NCBI GenBank assembly: GCA_039636775.1
Contig: CP143429.1
Coordinates: forward strand, 2,356,001-2,420,000
Direction: 5' to 3'
DNA length: 64,000 bases
From: Micrococcaceae bacterium Sec5.8
Lineage (GTDB): Bacteria > Actinomycetota > Actinomycetes > Actinomycetales > Micrococcaceae
Every line of letters begins with the position of its first letter. Positions within the stretch are counted from its first letter, which is position 1. Made by a program: the position numbers and the translations under genes. The notes below the pieces were generated by a model. The model saw nothing but the letters and a program-made list of their open reading frames with translations, ran no database searches and was not told the DNA's origin. This document shows positions 58,097-64,000 of the stretch, one piece after another.

Positions 58097-58327
58097 TGAT
58101 TCACTCCTGGCAAACGCCACAGGTCATTTACGTGGGGTCACGGCGGCCAAGCCCGGGCTAAGGTGCGGCCCGGGAATTCCCGCCGAAAAATTGTTGATCC
58201 GGCACCGTCAGGAATTGACGGGGGCCGGGGTGCCGCGCTGTTGGTAACGCTCCCCCTGTGGCAGGTTCGCTACCCAGCAGGCACAAGGACTAATTTTGCC
58301 ATACCCGGGCCCATCCAGCCAATCCGG

Positions 58328-59227
58328 TCAGGCGGGGTTACCGCCGGCGTCGGGACGCAGCGCAAGGCGGCCGTCGACGACGGCGTACCCCAGGTCAGCG
58401 AACGCGGTCCGGTCCGCGCGGGGCAACTTGCCGGCGTCGAACCCGGCGAGCAGGTCCGGGCGGCGTTCGGCGGTGCGCCGGTATTGCTCGTGCCGGCGCC
58501 ACTGCGCGATCTTGCCGTGGTTGCCGCTGAGCAGTACTGCCGGGACGTCGCGGTCCCGCCAACTCGACGGCTTGGTGTAGACGGGGTACTCCAGCAGCCC
58601 GTCTGAGTGTGATTCCTCCACAAGGGATTCGGGGTTGCCGACGACGCCCGGCAGCAACCGTCCGATGGCCTCAACCATCGCCAGCACGGCCACTTCGCCA
58701 CCGTTAAGGACGTAGTCACCGAGGCTCATGGGCCGCACCGTAAAGTGCTCAGAAGCCCATTCCATGACGCGCTCATCGATGCCCTCGTAGCGTCCGCAAG
58801 CGAACACCAGGGCCTTTTCCCCCGCGAGTTCCTGCGCCGTGGCCTGGCTGAACCGTTCGCCTGCTGGCGAGGGCACGATCAGCACCGGTTTGGCTGCCTG
58901 CTCCTGGCCGGACGGGTCCGCAGCGGGAGTGTCCGAGTTCGAAACCTCGGAGCTGGGAGCCTCGGTGCTGGAAACCTCGGAGCTGGGAGTGTCCGATCGT
59001 CCGGCGGCGACGGATGTCAGGGCCTGCGCCCACGGCTCCGCTTTCATCACCATGCCGGCGCCGCCGCCGTACGGGGTGTCATCCACGGTCCGGTGGCGGT
59101 CGGTGGTGAAGTTCCGGAGGTCGTGGACGTTGAGTTCCAGCAGCCCGTCCTGGCGCGCCTTGCCTATCAATGACAGTTCCAGCGGGGCCAGGTACTCAGG
59201 GAAGATGGTGACGACGTCGATCCGCAT
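58328..59227 (-). CDS. trmD: tRNA (guanine37-N1)-methyltransferase with repetitive insert
   Basis: Methylates G37 of tRNAs reading CNN codons, preventing +1 frameshifting. SPOUT trefoil knot: [20 protein letters not shown] and [23 protein letters not shown]-terminal [24 protein letters not shown] and [13 protein letters not shown]. 299 residues rather than about 250: an inserted Ser/Thr/Glu/Pro-rich segment ([30 protein letters not shown]) between the first strand and [11 protein letters not shown] is coded by a 30-bp tandem repeat. Start abuts rimM's stop. Confidence 0.94.
   Translation of the reverse strand: MRIDVVTIFPEYLAPLELSLIGKARQDGLLELNVHDLRNFTTDRHRTVDDTPYGGGAGMVMKAEPWAQALTSVAAGRSDTPSSEVSSTEAPSSEVSNSDTPAADPSGQEQAAKPVLIVPSPAGERFSQATAQELAGEKALVFACGRYEGIDERVMEWASEHFTVRPMSLGDYVLNGGEVAVLAMVEAIGRLLPGVVGNPESLVEESHSDGLLEYPVYTKPSSWRDRDVPAVLLSGNHGKIAQWRRHEQYRRTAERRPDLLAGFDAGKLPRADRTAFADLGYAVVDGRLALRPDAGGNPA
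58925..58996. repeat. 30-bp tandem repeat within trmD, 2.4 copies
   Basis: Units begin GGGAGTGTCCGAG or GGGAGCCTCGGTG and end GAAACCTCGGAGCT. In-frame, each adds 10 residues (the Ser/Thr/Glu/Pro segment). Confidence 0.85.
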
Positions 59228-59854
59228 TTAGGCGTTGTCTCCGGTGTTGTCTCCGGTGTTGTCGCTGGCGTCGGCGCTGACGCTGGCGTCGGCCGGACCG
59301 GCGGACGCGGGCTTGGCTTTGGTCTCAGCTTTGGCCTCGTCCTCGGCGTTAACTTCGAAGAGTCCCGGCGGCGGGGTGACGAGGACGTAGCCTTCGCCGA
59401 CGTTGACTTCCGGGACGATCTGCTCCACGAACGGGATCAAAACTTCTTTGCCGTCGTTGGCGGTGACTACCAGCAGGTCCTGGACCGGGAGGGTATGGAG
59501 GCCCGAAACCTTGCCCACCACCTGGTCGCCGACGCGGACCTCCAGGCCTTCAAGCTCGTGCTCGTACCAGCCCTCGTCGTCGTCATCGTCGTCGAGCTCT
59601 TCGGTTTCCACGAAGAGCTTGGCGCCGCGGAGGGTCTCCGCCTCGTTGCGGGTCTCAATTTCCTCAAATGCGAGCAGCAGGATGTCCTTGTTCCACCGGG
59701 CGCTGAGAATCGTCAGCGGCCCGGCCGTGGCGGGCTCCACCACGAACTGGGTTCCCGCAGTGAAGCGGTCACCGGGTGCGTCCGTGAGTACCTGGACGGT
59801 CACTTCGCCGCGGATGCCGTGGGGCTTGCCGATTCGTGCCACCTGGAGCTGCAT
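59228..59854 (-). CDS. rimM: 16S rRNA processing protein RimM
   Basis: Assists maturation of the 30S head and binds S19. MQLQVARIGKPHGIRGEVTVQVLTD (RimM N-domain), LLLAFEEIETRNEAETLRGAKLFV, then a very acidic loop ELDDDDDDEGWYEHELEGLEV, and the PRC-barrel EVLIPFVEQIVPEVNVGEGYVLVTPPPGLF. A C-terminal tail of about 40 residues (Lys/Ala-rich, then DNTGDN repeats coded by 12-bp units) is extra. The gene abuts trmD. Confidence 0.93.
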   Translation of the reverse strand: MQLQVARIGKPHGIRGEVTVQVLTDAPGDRFTAGTQFVVEPATAGPLTILSARWNKDILLLAFEEIETRNEAETLRGAKLFVETEELDDDDDDEGWYEHELEGLEVRVGDQVVGKVSGLHTLPVQDLLVVTANDGKEVLIPFVEQIVPEVNVGEGYVLVTPPPGLFEVNAEDEAKAETKAKPASAGPADASVSADASDNTGDNTGDNA

Positions 59855-59899
59855 CTGATCCTCTGTTCGGGGTTGGTGATGGTGGGTGCTGGGGAAAAC

Positions 59900-59940
59900 A
59901 GTCCGGCCCCTCCACCATTATCTGGTGAAGGGGCCGGACT
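59900..59940 (-). terminator. hairpin between the KH-protein gene and rimM
   Basis: AGTCCGGCCCC pairs with GGGGCCGGACT, with an inner CACCA/TGGTG stem, followed on the minus strand by GTTTTCC. It probably ends or attenuates the rpsP-KH transcript. Confidence 0.75.
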
Positions 59941-59963
59941 CAAGGCAAGTGTTGCTGAAAGCG

Positions 59964-60206
59964 TTACCGGCGGCGGTCGGTGTCGACGACGTCGACCCTG
60001 ACCGGCTCGCCATCCGCCAAGGCTGCCACCACAGTGCGCAATGCGCGTGCGGTGCGGCCCTGGCGGCCGATCACCCGTCCAAGGTCGTCCTCATGAACGC
60101 GCACTTCGAGGGTGTCCCCGCGGCGATTGTTCTTGGCACTGACCTTGACATCGTCGGGACTGTCAACGATCCCACGGACGAGGTGTTCGAGCGCTTCGGC
60201 CAGCAA
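59964..60206 (-). CDS. khpA: KH-domain RNA-binding protein (YlqC/KhpA type)
   Basis: 80 residues with LLAEALEHLVRGIVDSPDDVKV and the KH core VIGRQGRTARALRTVVAALAD (GxxG loop: GRQG). KhpA homologues pair with KhpB to bind small RNAs in other Gram-positives. Starts with TTG at 60206, one base after the rpsP stop codon, so translation is probably coupled; a CTG one codon on is the alternative. Between rpsP and rimM, the usual place. Confidence 0.88.
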   Translation of the reverse strand: MLAEALEHLVRGIVDSPDDVKVSAKNNRRGDTLEVRVHEDDLGRVIGRQGRTARALRTVVAALADGEPVRVDVVDTDRRR

Positions 60207-60207
60207 G

Positions 60208-60630
60208 TTACTCAGCCTCGGTGGTCTCTGCTGCGGCGTCGGCGGGAGCCTCGGCTGCATCGTCCTTCTTGGCCTTCTTGGTGATGGCTTCCGGGATAAT
60301 CACGGAACCCTTTTCCGGCGTCACGAAGGCAGCCTTGGGAGCCTTGGTCTTCAAGGTGCCCTCCTGGCCCGGGAGACCCTTGAACTTCTGCCAGTCACCG
60401 GTGATCTTGAGGATCGCGGCGACCTGCTCGGACGGCTGTGCGCCGACGCCGAGCCAGTACTGGGCACGGTCCGTGTCGACCTCGATGTACGAGGGCTCTT
60501 CGGTCGGGTGGTACTTGCCGATCTCTTCGATGGCACGGCCGTCACGCTTGGAGCGTGCGTCCATGACGACGATGCGGTAGTACGGTGCGCGCATCTTGCC
60601 AAAGCGCTTAAGGCGAATCTTTACGGCCAC
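60208..60630 (-). CDS. rpsP: 30S ribosomal protein S16
   Basis: [42 protein letters not shown] is the S16 core, then [24 protein letters not shown]. 140 residues: the last 45 form a Lys/Ala/Glu-rich tail typical of actinobacteria. GTG at 60630 with AGGAG 11 bases before it; an upstream GTG overlaps the ribosome site. First gene of the rpsP-khpA-rimM-trmD-rplS-lepB cluster. Confidence 0.95.
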   Translation of the reverse strand: MAVKIRLKRFGKMRAPYYRIVVMDARSKRDGRAIEEIGKYHPTEEPSYIEVDTDRAQYWLGVGAQPSEQVAAILKITGDWQKFKGLPGQEGTLKTKAPKAAFVTPEKGSVIIPEAITKKAKKDDAAEAPADAAAETTEAE

Positions 60631-60834
60631 TTTTGTGGTCACTCCTGTTTCTGAAACGGGGTCGAGCCCGGCGTTCTGCACCCGTGGGGCGGGCCGTACT
60701 AGGGGGTTCTAAAAGGACAGGATCCGGACGCGGAGAGAGGGGCCACGCAGATCGAGTACCTGTCTATTGTGCCAGATCAGCGGCGGGATTTCGACTTGAC
60801 ACCCGCAACCGGTCCAGCAAGGTCCTGATCGGCG

Positions 60835-61272
60835 CTAGGAAGTCCAGACATACAAGCCGGACTTGCTGGCCGGATCGATGGCACCGGCGAGCTCGGCGAG
60901 CTGCTTCACGTAACGGACGGACTGCTCGGTACCGAAGGGCATGTCCTCCTCGGCGGCCCAGCTTTCGGCGACCTCCTCGAGGACGTCGCCCTCGCCTTCG
61001 GTTTCGTAGCTGAGCAGTTCGGCGAGCGCGCGGACCATCGCCGGCGGCACGCCGAGCAAAGAATCACTGGCAACGTCCACCATGGCCAGTTCGTAGTCGG
61101 CGCCGGCGGCGTGAACCGCGGTGCCGGCGAGATCCCCGAGGCGCTCGATCTCGAAGTCGGTGATGTCCGCGATCCGGACGGCTGCGGGCGCCGCGGGAGC
61201 ACCGCCGTCGAGGGCGGCAGCTCGCTTGAGGGCTTCATCGTGGGTGGAGACAAAGACTTCGGTGATTCCCAT
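60835..61272 (-). CDS. hypothetical protein, 145 aa, acidic
   Basis: Starts MGITEVFVSTHDEALKRAAA, with FEIERLGDLAGTAVHAAG, VPPAMVRALAELLSYETEGEGDVLEEVAESW and a C-terminus VRYVKQLAELAGAIDP. No motif is recognised; predicted all-helical and soluble, without signal peptide. AAGGACG lies 6-8 bases before the ATG at 61272, so it is a real gene. Its promoter would lie in or beside the GGACATGTCC array upstream. Confidence 0.65.
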   Translation of the reverse strand: MGITEVFVSTHDEALKRAAALDGGAPAAPAAVRIADITDFEIERLGDLAGTAVHAAGADYELAMVDVASDSLLGVPPAMVRALAELLSYETEGEGDVLEEVAESWAAEEDMPFGTEQSVRYVKQLAELAGAIDPASKSGLYVWTS

Positions 61273-61376
61273 GAAACTCGTCCTTAGAATCTGGCGGCGC
61301 AAGGCCACGGTTTTCGGCGTCGCTTCAGCCTAGCCGTTTCAGCCCCACCCCCGCCCGAGCCTCGCCCCACCCCTAC

Positions 61377-61456
61377 CGGACATGCCCTTCCCCGGCCGCG
61401 ACGGATGGACATAGTGCCGCTATGGCCATTCCTGGACGCGGCCACTGGACATGTCC
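61377..61456. repeat. 80-bp module 1
   Basis: Begins CGGACATGCCC and ends TGGACATGTCC, with an internal imperfect hairpin GGATGGACATAG/CTATGGCCATTCC. Collinear with modules 2 and 3 at exactly the same length. Confidence 0.85.
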
Positions 61457-61658
61457 GGCGCTCAGGCAAGCAGCAGAAGCGTATGTTCCGCCGCGCGGGC
61501 GGGAGATGGACATGCCCGCCCGCGCGGGCGGGAGATGGACATGTCCGGCGTCCGAGCCGGCGGCAGATGCACATGTTCCGCCCGCGCGGACGACAGACGG
61601 AAATGTCCGGGCGGCATCAGAAAGAGCGGACATGTCCAGCGGTCGTGCGCTTAAAGAA

Positions 61659-61738
61659 TGGACATGCCCTCCCTTGCCCGCGACGGATGGACATATTGCC
61701 ACTATGCCCGTCCCCCGCCGCGTCCAATGGACATGTCC
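61659..61738. repeat. 80-bp module 2
   Basis: Same order of elements as module 1: GGACATGCCC, GCGACGGATGGACATA, CTATGCCCGTCCCC and TGGACATGTCC. Confidence 0.85.
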
Positions 61739-61915
61739 CCAAGACTAGAGGCCGGCGGTTGGGCAAGCCCATTGATCGGCGTGAACGCCGGACATGCTCT
61801 GAGGACTGTCTGAACGTTGGGCATGTCCGTCGGTTTGAATGCCTACTTTCTAGCTCACCCGGGCCACGAAATGCCGCTGCGGACATTGGCGGCGACACGA
61901 CGGCCTACGCTCAGC

Positions 61916-61995
61916 CGGACATGCCCTCCCCCGGCCGCGCCGGATGGACATGATGCGGCTATGTCCATCCCCCGCCGCTACCGATGGGCATGTCC
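61916..61995. repeat. 80-bp module 3
   Basis: Same order: GGACATGCCC, CGCCGGATGGACATGA, CTATGTCCATCCCCC and TGGGCATGTCC. The internal inverted repeat ATGGACAT/ATGTCCAT is perfect here. Confidence 0.85.
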
Positions 61996-62006
61996 CGATG
62001 GACGGG

Positions 62007-62882
62007 TTAGCGGACGGTGACGCGGATCCGGTTGCGCCACGGATCCTCGAAGCGCAGTTCGGCGCCGGTCTGGTGGGACTGGACGGCGGCGGTCTTGAGC
62101 CGGTCTGCGAGGGCTCCGACGTCGTCGCCGGAGGGTACTTCGATCAGCACTTCGCCCAGGCCCAGGGTGTCGCGGCGGGGTCCGGCTCCGCGGCTGTTCC
62201 ACACGTTCATGGCCATGTGGTGGTGGTAGCCGCCCGCGGAGACGAAGAGGGCCTGCCCGTGCCAGCCGGCGGTCTTCTCGAAGCCCAGGGTTCCCACATA
62301 AAAGCTTTGCGCGGACTGCACATCGCCCACCTGGAGATGGACATGCCCGACGCCGGCGGCCGCCTCGCGCTGGCCGGCCAGCGACGCTTCGGTGAGGTGC
62401 TGCTCCAGGTACCGCTGCGGCGGCAGGGCGAGGCTGTCCATCACCACGGTCTTGCCGTCCCAGGACCAGGCATCGCGGGGCCGGTCCCAGTACAGCTCGA
62501 TGCCGTTGCCCTCCGGGTCGTTGAAGTAGAAGGCCTCGCTGACGAGGTGGTCTGCACTGCCGGTGAAGGACTGAGGCTCAAACTGGGCAGCGGAGGCGAC
62601 GGTCGCGGCCAGTGCGGACTGGTCCTCGAACAGCAGGGCGGTGTGGAAGAGGCCGGCCTCGCCGCGGGCAGGAACGTTGAGTCCGGGTGCCGGGGCGAGG
62701 TGTACCAGCGGCTTCTGCTGGCGTCCGAGGTAGAGGCCGCCGTCCTGCTCGGCCACAATCTCCAGGCCCAGGGCACGCTGGTAGTAGTCGGTCATGACCT
62801 TCATGTCGCCAACTTTGAGCATCACGGTGCCCATGGTGAGTTCGGCGGGAAGGAGATCCTGGATGCTGGTTTCTGCGCTCAT
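62007..62882 (-). CDS. VOC-family dioxygenase-like protein, two domains (CatE-like)
   Basis: Two tandem vicinal-oxygen-chelate modules. First: GTVMLKVGDMKVMTDYYQRALGLEIV, VHLAPAPGLN, GLFHTALLFEDQSAL, SEAFYFNDPEGNGIELYWDRP. Second: GVGHVHLQVGDVQSAQSFYVGTLGFE, SAGGYHHHMAMNVWNSRGAG, and GEVLIEVPSGDDVGALADRL. Metal ligand candidates: His in HVHL, His in YHHHMAMN and Glu in ELYW/EVLIEV. 291 residues. Resembles catechol-2,3-dioxygenase-like proteins of Bacillus/Arthrobacter. Substrate unknown. GGAG is 8 bases before the ATG. Confidence 0.9.
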   Translation of the reverse strand: MSAETSIQDLLPAELTMGTVMLKVGDMKVMTDYYQRALGLEIVAEQDGGLYLGRQQKPLVHLAPAPGLNVPARGEAGLFHTALLFEDQSALAATVASAAQFEPQSFTGSADHLVSEAFYFNDPEGNGIELYWDRPRDAWSWDGKTVVMDSLALPPQRYLEQHLTEASLAGQREAAAGVGHVHLQVGDVQSAQSFYVGTLGFEKTAGWHGQALFVSAGGYHHHMAMNVWNSRGAGPRRDTLGLGEVLIEVPSGDDVGALADRLKTAAVQSHQTGAELRFEDPWRNRIRVTVR

Positions 62883-62983
62883 ATGCTCACTCCGGTGCTT
62901 GAACGGCCACCGACCTTCGATGACCTTACCTAGAGCTAAATTACTTGAAGCTTCAATTTATTCCTCATGGTCAGGCGCTGTGG

Positions 62984-64000
62984 CTAAAACACCGGCTCTC
63001 CGCGCAGCACGATGTGCTTCAGGGCCTGCAGGGTGGCCAGGTTTCTGCGCGGGTCCTCGGCGCAGACCAGGACGTCTGCGCCGGCGCCTTCGGCGATCGC
63101 CTGGGCCCCCAGCCACTCCCGGGCAGCCCAGGCGCCGGCGTTGAGGGCAGCTGCGGCGGGGAGCCCGGCCGCGTGCAGCGCCTGCAGCTCATCGACGATG
63201 CGGCCATGCCGGATGACACTGCCGGCGTCGGTTCCGGCATAGATCGTCACGCCGGCGTCGAACGCTTCCAGGACCCGTTCCGCCCGGCGCTCCCAGAGTG
63301 ACAGCATGTGCGCGGCGTACCGGGGGAACTTTGCTCCTGCCTGGGCAGCAATGTCAGGGAAAGTGGCGATGTTGATCAGCGTGGGAACAATCGGCACGCC
63401 TTGATCGACGAAACGCGGCATATGCCGCGGGAGAAGTCCGGTCGCGTGCTCGATGCAGTCGATGCCGGCGTCGAGCATGTCATCGAGCGTGTCTTCGGCG
63501 AAGCAGTGTGCCGTAACCCGAGCGCCCTCGTCGTGGGCGGCGCTGATGGCGTCCCGCAGCACTGCGGCCGGGAAAGAGGCGGCGAGGTCACCGGCGTCAC
63601 GGTCGATCCAGTCCCCCACGAGCTTGACCCAGCCGTCGCCGTCGCGCGCCTGCTTGCGCACCGCTTCAACCAGGTCCGCCGGTTCGACCTCGACGGCGAA
63701 ACCGCGCAGGTACCGCCGCGTCCGGGCAATGTGCCGGCCGGAGCGGATGAGGCGCGGCAGGTCCTTCCGCTGCTGGACCCAGCGGGTGTCGTGGACAGCA
63801 CCGGCGTCGCGGACCAGCAGCGTGCCGGCGTTCCGGTCAGTCTCGGCCTGCTGCTCTGCGACCTCTCCGGGAACATCCCCCTCGGGACCGAGGCCGATGT
63901 GGCAGTGCGCATCGACCAGCCCCGGGATGACCCACCCGTCGAAGACGTGGTCCGGCGCCTGGTGGGGGCGCTGGAACGTCAAAGCACCGTCCACGGCCCA
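62984..64000 (-). CDS. amidohydrolase family protein, 5' end outside the window
   Basis: A metal-dependent TIM-barrel hydrolase resembling imidazolonepropionase or prolidase-like amidohydrolases. Metal motif VIPGLVDAHCHIGLG (His-x-His near the N-terminus), DDMLDAGIDCIEHATGLL (His), ARVTAHCFAEDTLD (His) and YAGTDAGSVIRHGRI (Asp, as in GTDAG) are in the expected order. The C-terminal AWAAREWLGAQAIAEGAGADVLVCAEDP is the composite beta-sandwich domain. Open at the window edge with no convincing start: only about 27 residues precede the HxH, fewer than normal, so codons are missing upstream. Confidence 0.85.
   Translation of the reverse strand, partial: WAVDGALTFQRPHQAPDHVFDGWVIPGLVDAHCHIGLGPEGDVPGEVAEQQAETDRNAGTLLVRDAGAVHDTRWVQQRKDLPRLIRSGRHIARTRRYLRGFAVEVEPADLVEAVRKQARDGDGWVKLVGDWIDRDAGDLAASFPAAVLRDAISAAHDEGARVTAHCFAEDTLDDMLDAGIDCIEHATGLLPRHMPRFVDQGVPIVPTLINIATFPDIAAQAGAKFPRYAAHMLSLWERRAERVLEAFDAGVTIYAGTDAGSVIRHGRIVDELQALHAAGLPAAAALNAGAWAAREWLGAQAIAEGAGADVLVCAEDPRRNLATLQALKHIVLRGEPVF

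Larger units (their letters stand above)
61377..61995. repeat. array of GGACATGTCC-like palindromes
   Basis: At least 14 matches to GGACATGNCC or close variants in 620 bases. Exact GGACATGTCC occurs at 61447, 61537, 61628 and 61729; GGACATGCCC at 61378, 61508, 61660 and 61917; GGGCATGTCC at 61819 and 61986; GGACATAGTG, GGACATATTG and GGACATGATG at 61407, 61689 and 61946. It includes three full 80-bp modules. A 29-bp direct repeat (61492-61514 and 61521-61543) lies between the first two modules. Confidence 0.9.
61273..62006. other. non-coding region that holds the GGACATGTCC array
   Basis: 734 bases between the acidic hypothetical gene and the VOC gene. Several frames are open on both strands only because of GC content; their translations are low-complexity repeats. 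No ribosome site or family match is seen. The repeats are listed separately. Confidence 0.6.

Noticed and set aside
61447..61456. Resemblance of GGACATGTCC to eukaryotic p53 half-sites
   Set aside because: A coincidence of palindromic sequence with no meaning in a bacterium.
61405..61953. 182-residue and other frames through the GGACATGTCC array
   Set aside because: Several frames on both strands are open over the same region. Their proteins are repeats of translated GGACATG, with no ribosome site and no recognised family.
61377..61995. CRISPR array
   Set aside because: The repeats are not evenly spaced; the 80-bp modules are 282 and 257 bases apart, the short motif is palindromic and degenerate, and no cas gene is present.

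Overview
The window is high-GC chromosomal DNA from an actinobacterium, most like the Micrococcaceae (Arthrobacter / Pseudarthrobacter). The evidence is the set of actinobacterial marker families (DUF3052, DUF3145, DUF2469), a FasR-fabD-fabH-acpP-fabF block, homodimeric AceE, an MptB-type mannosyltransferase, three different tRNA genes, and many genes whose start codon lies 6-7 bases after a TANNNT -10 box, which implies leaderless mRNAs. Most of the window is ordinary core genome. Almost every long antisense open frame is a GC-driven shadow and was left out.

Layout. 1-20 kb: tesB, ettA, an SSB paralogue, tRNA-Arg, a LapA-type membrane protein, methionine aminopeptidase, an AlkD-like protein (with a possible frameshift at its start), an MptB-like mannosyltransferase, orn, tRNA-His, an acyl-CoA dehydrogenase, def, a hydrolase, ppk2, a PfkB kinase, an HNH nuclease, an N-terminally extended GAPDH, a glycerophosphodiesterase lipoprotein and a GMC oxidoreductase. 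20.4-24.3 kb: a degenerate integrative island inserted at the 3' end of rnpB (RNase P RNA). A 63-bp copy of the rnpB 3' end sits at the far side, next to the truncated tail of a tyrosine integrase. Cargo is a hexapeptide acyltransferase divergent from a TupA-like ATP-grasp gene, a secreted Ig-like protein and two small unknowns. 24.7-35 kb: a Tat lipoprotein hydrolase, yaaA, a zinc-ribbon coiled-coil protein, a Nif3-like protein, msrA, cysK-cysE, an SDR, gnd with a divergent FadR-type regulator, and a 2-hydroxyacid dehydrogenase. 35-41 kb: a DUF222-HNH protein, a MarR regulator divergent from a microbial rhodopsin, tRNA-Val, a sirtuin, a BCP-type peroxiredoxin and DUF3052. 41.5-49.5 kb: aceE, then the fatty-acid synthase block under FasR. 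49.6-60.6 kb, all minus strand: DUF3145, xerC, dprA, comM, yraN, DUF2469, rnhB, two lepB genes, rplS, trmD, rimM, a KH protein and rpsP. 61.3-62.0 kb: a non-coding array built on GGACATGTCC with three collinear 80-bp modules. The window ends with a two-domain VOC protein and an amidohydrolase cut by the edge.

How the genes work together. AceE makes the acetyl-CoA that FabD, FabH, ACP and FabF turn into acyl chains, with FasR encoded directly upstream of fabD. rpsP to rnhB is the conserved ribosome and tRNA maturation cluster that leads into protein export (LepB) and then DNA uptake and recombination (comM, dprA, xerC). cysK and cysE form a cysteine operon. The rhodopsin is predicted to be a light-driven outward proton pump, probably controlled by its divergent MarR neighbour.

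The least ordinary parts are the rnpB-targeted island, the GGACATGTCC array, the rhodopsin/MarR pair, a terminator-like hairpin inside the start of a lepB coding region, and a C7 tract that puts the AlkD-like gene out of frame with its most likely leaderless start.
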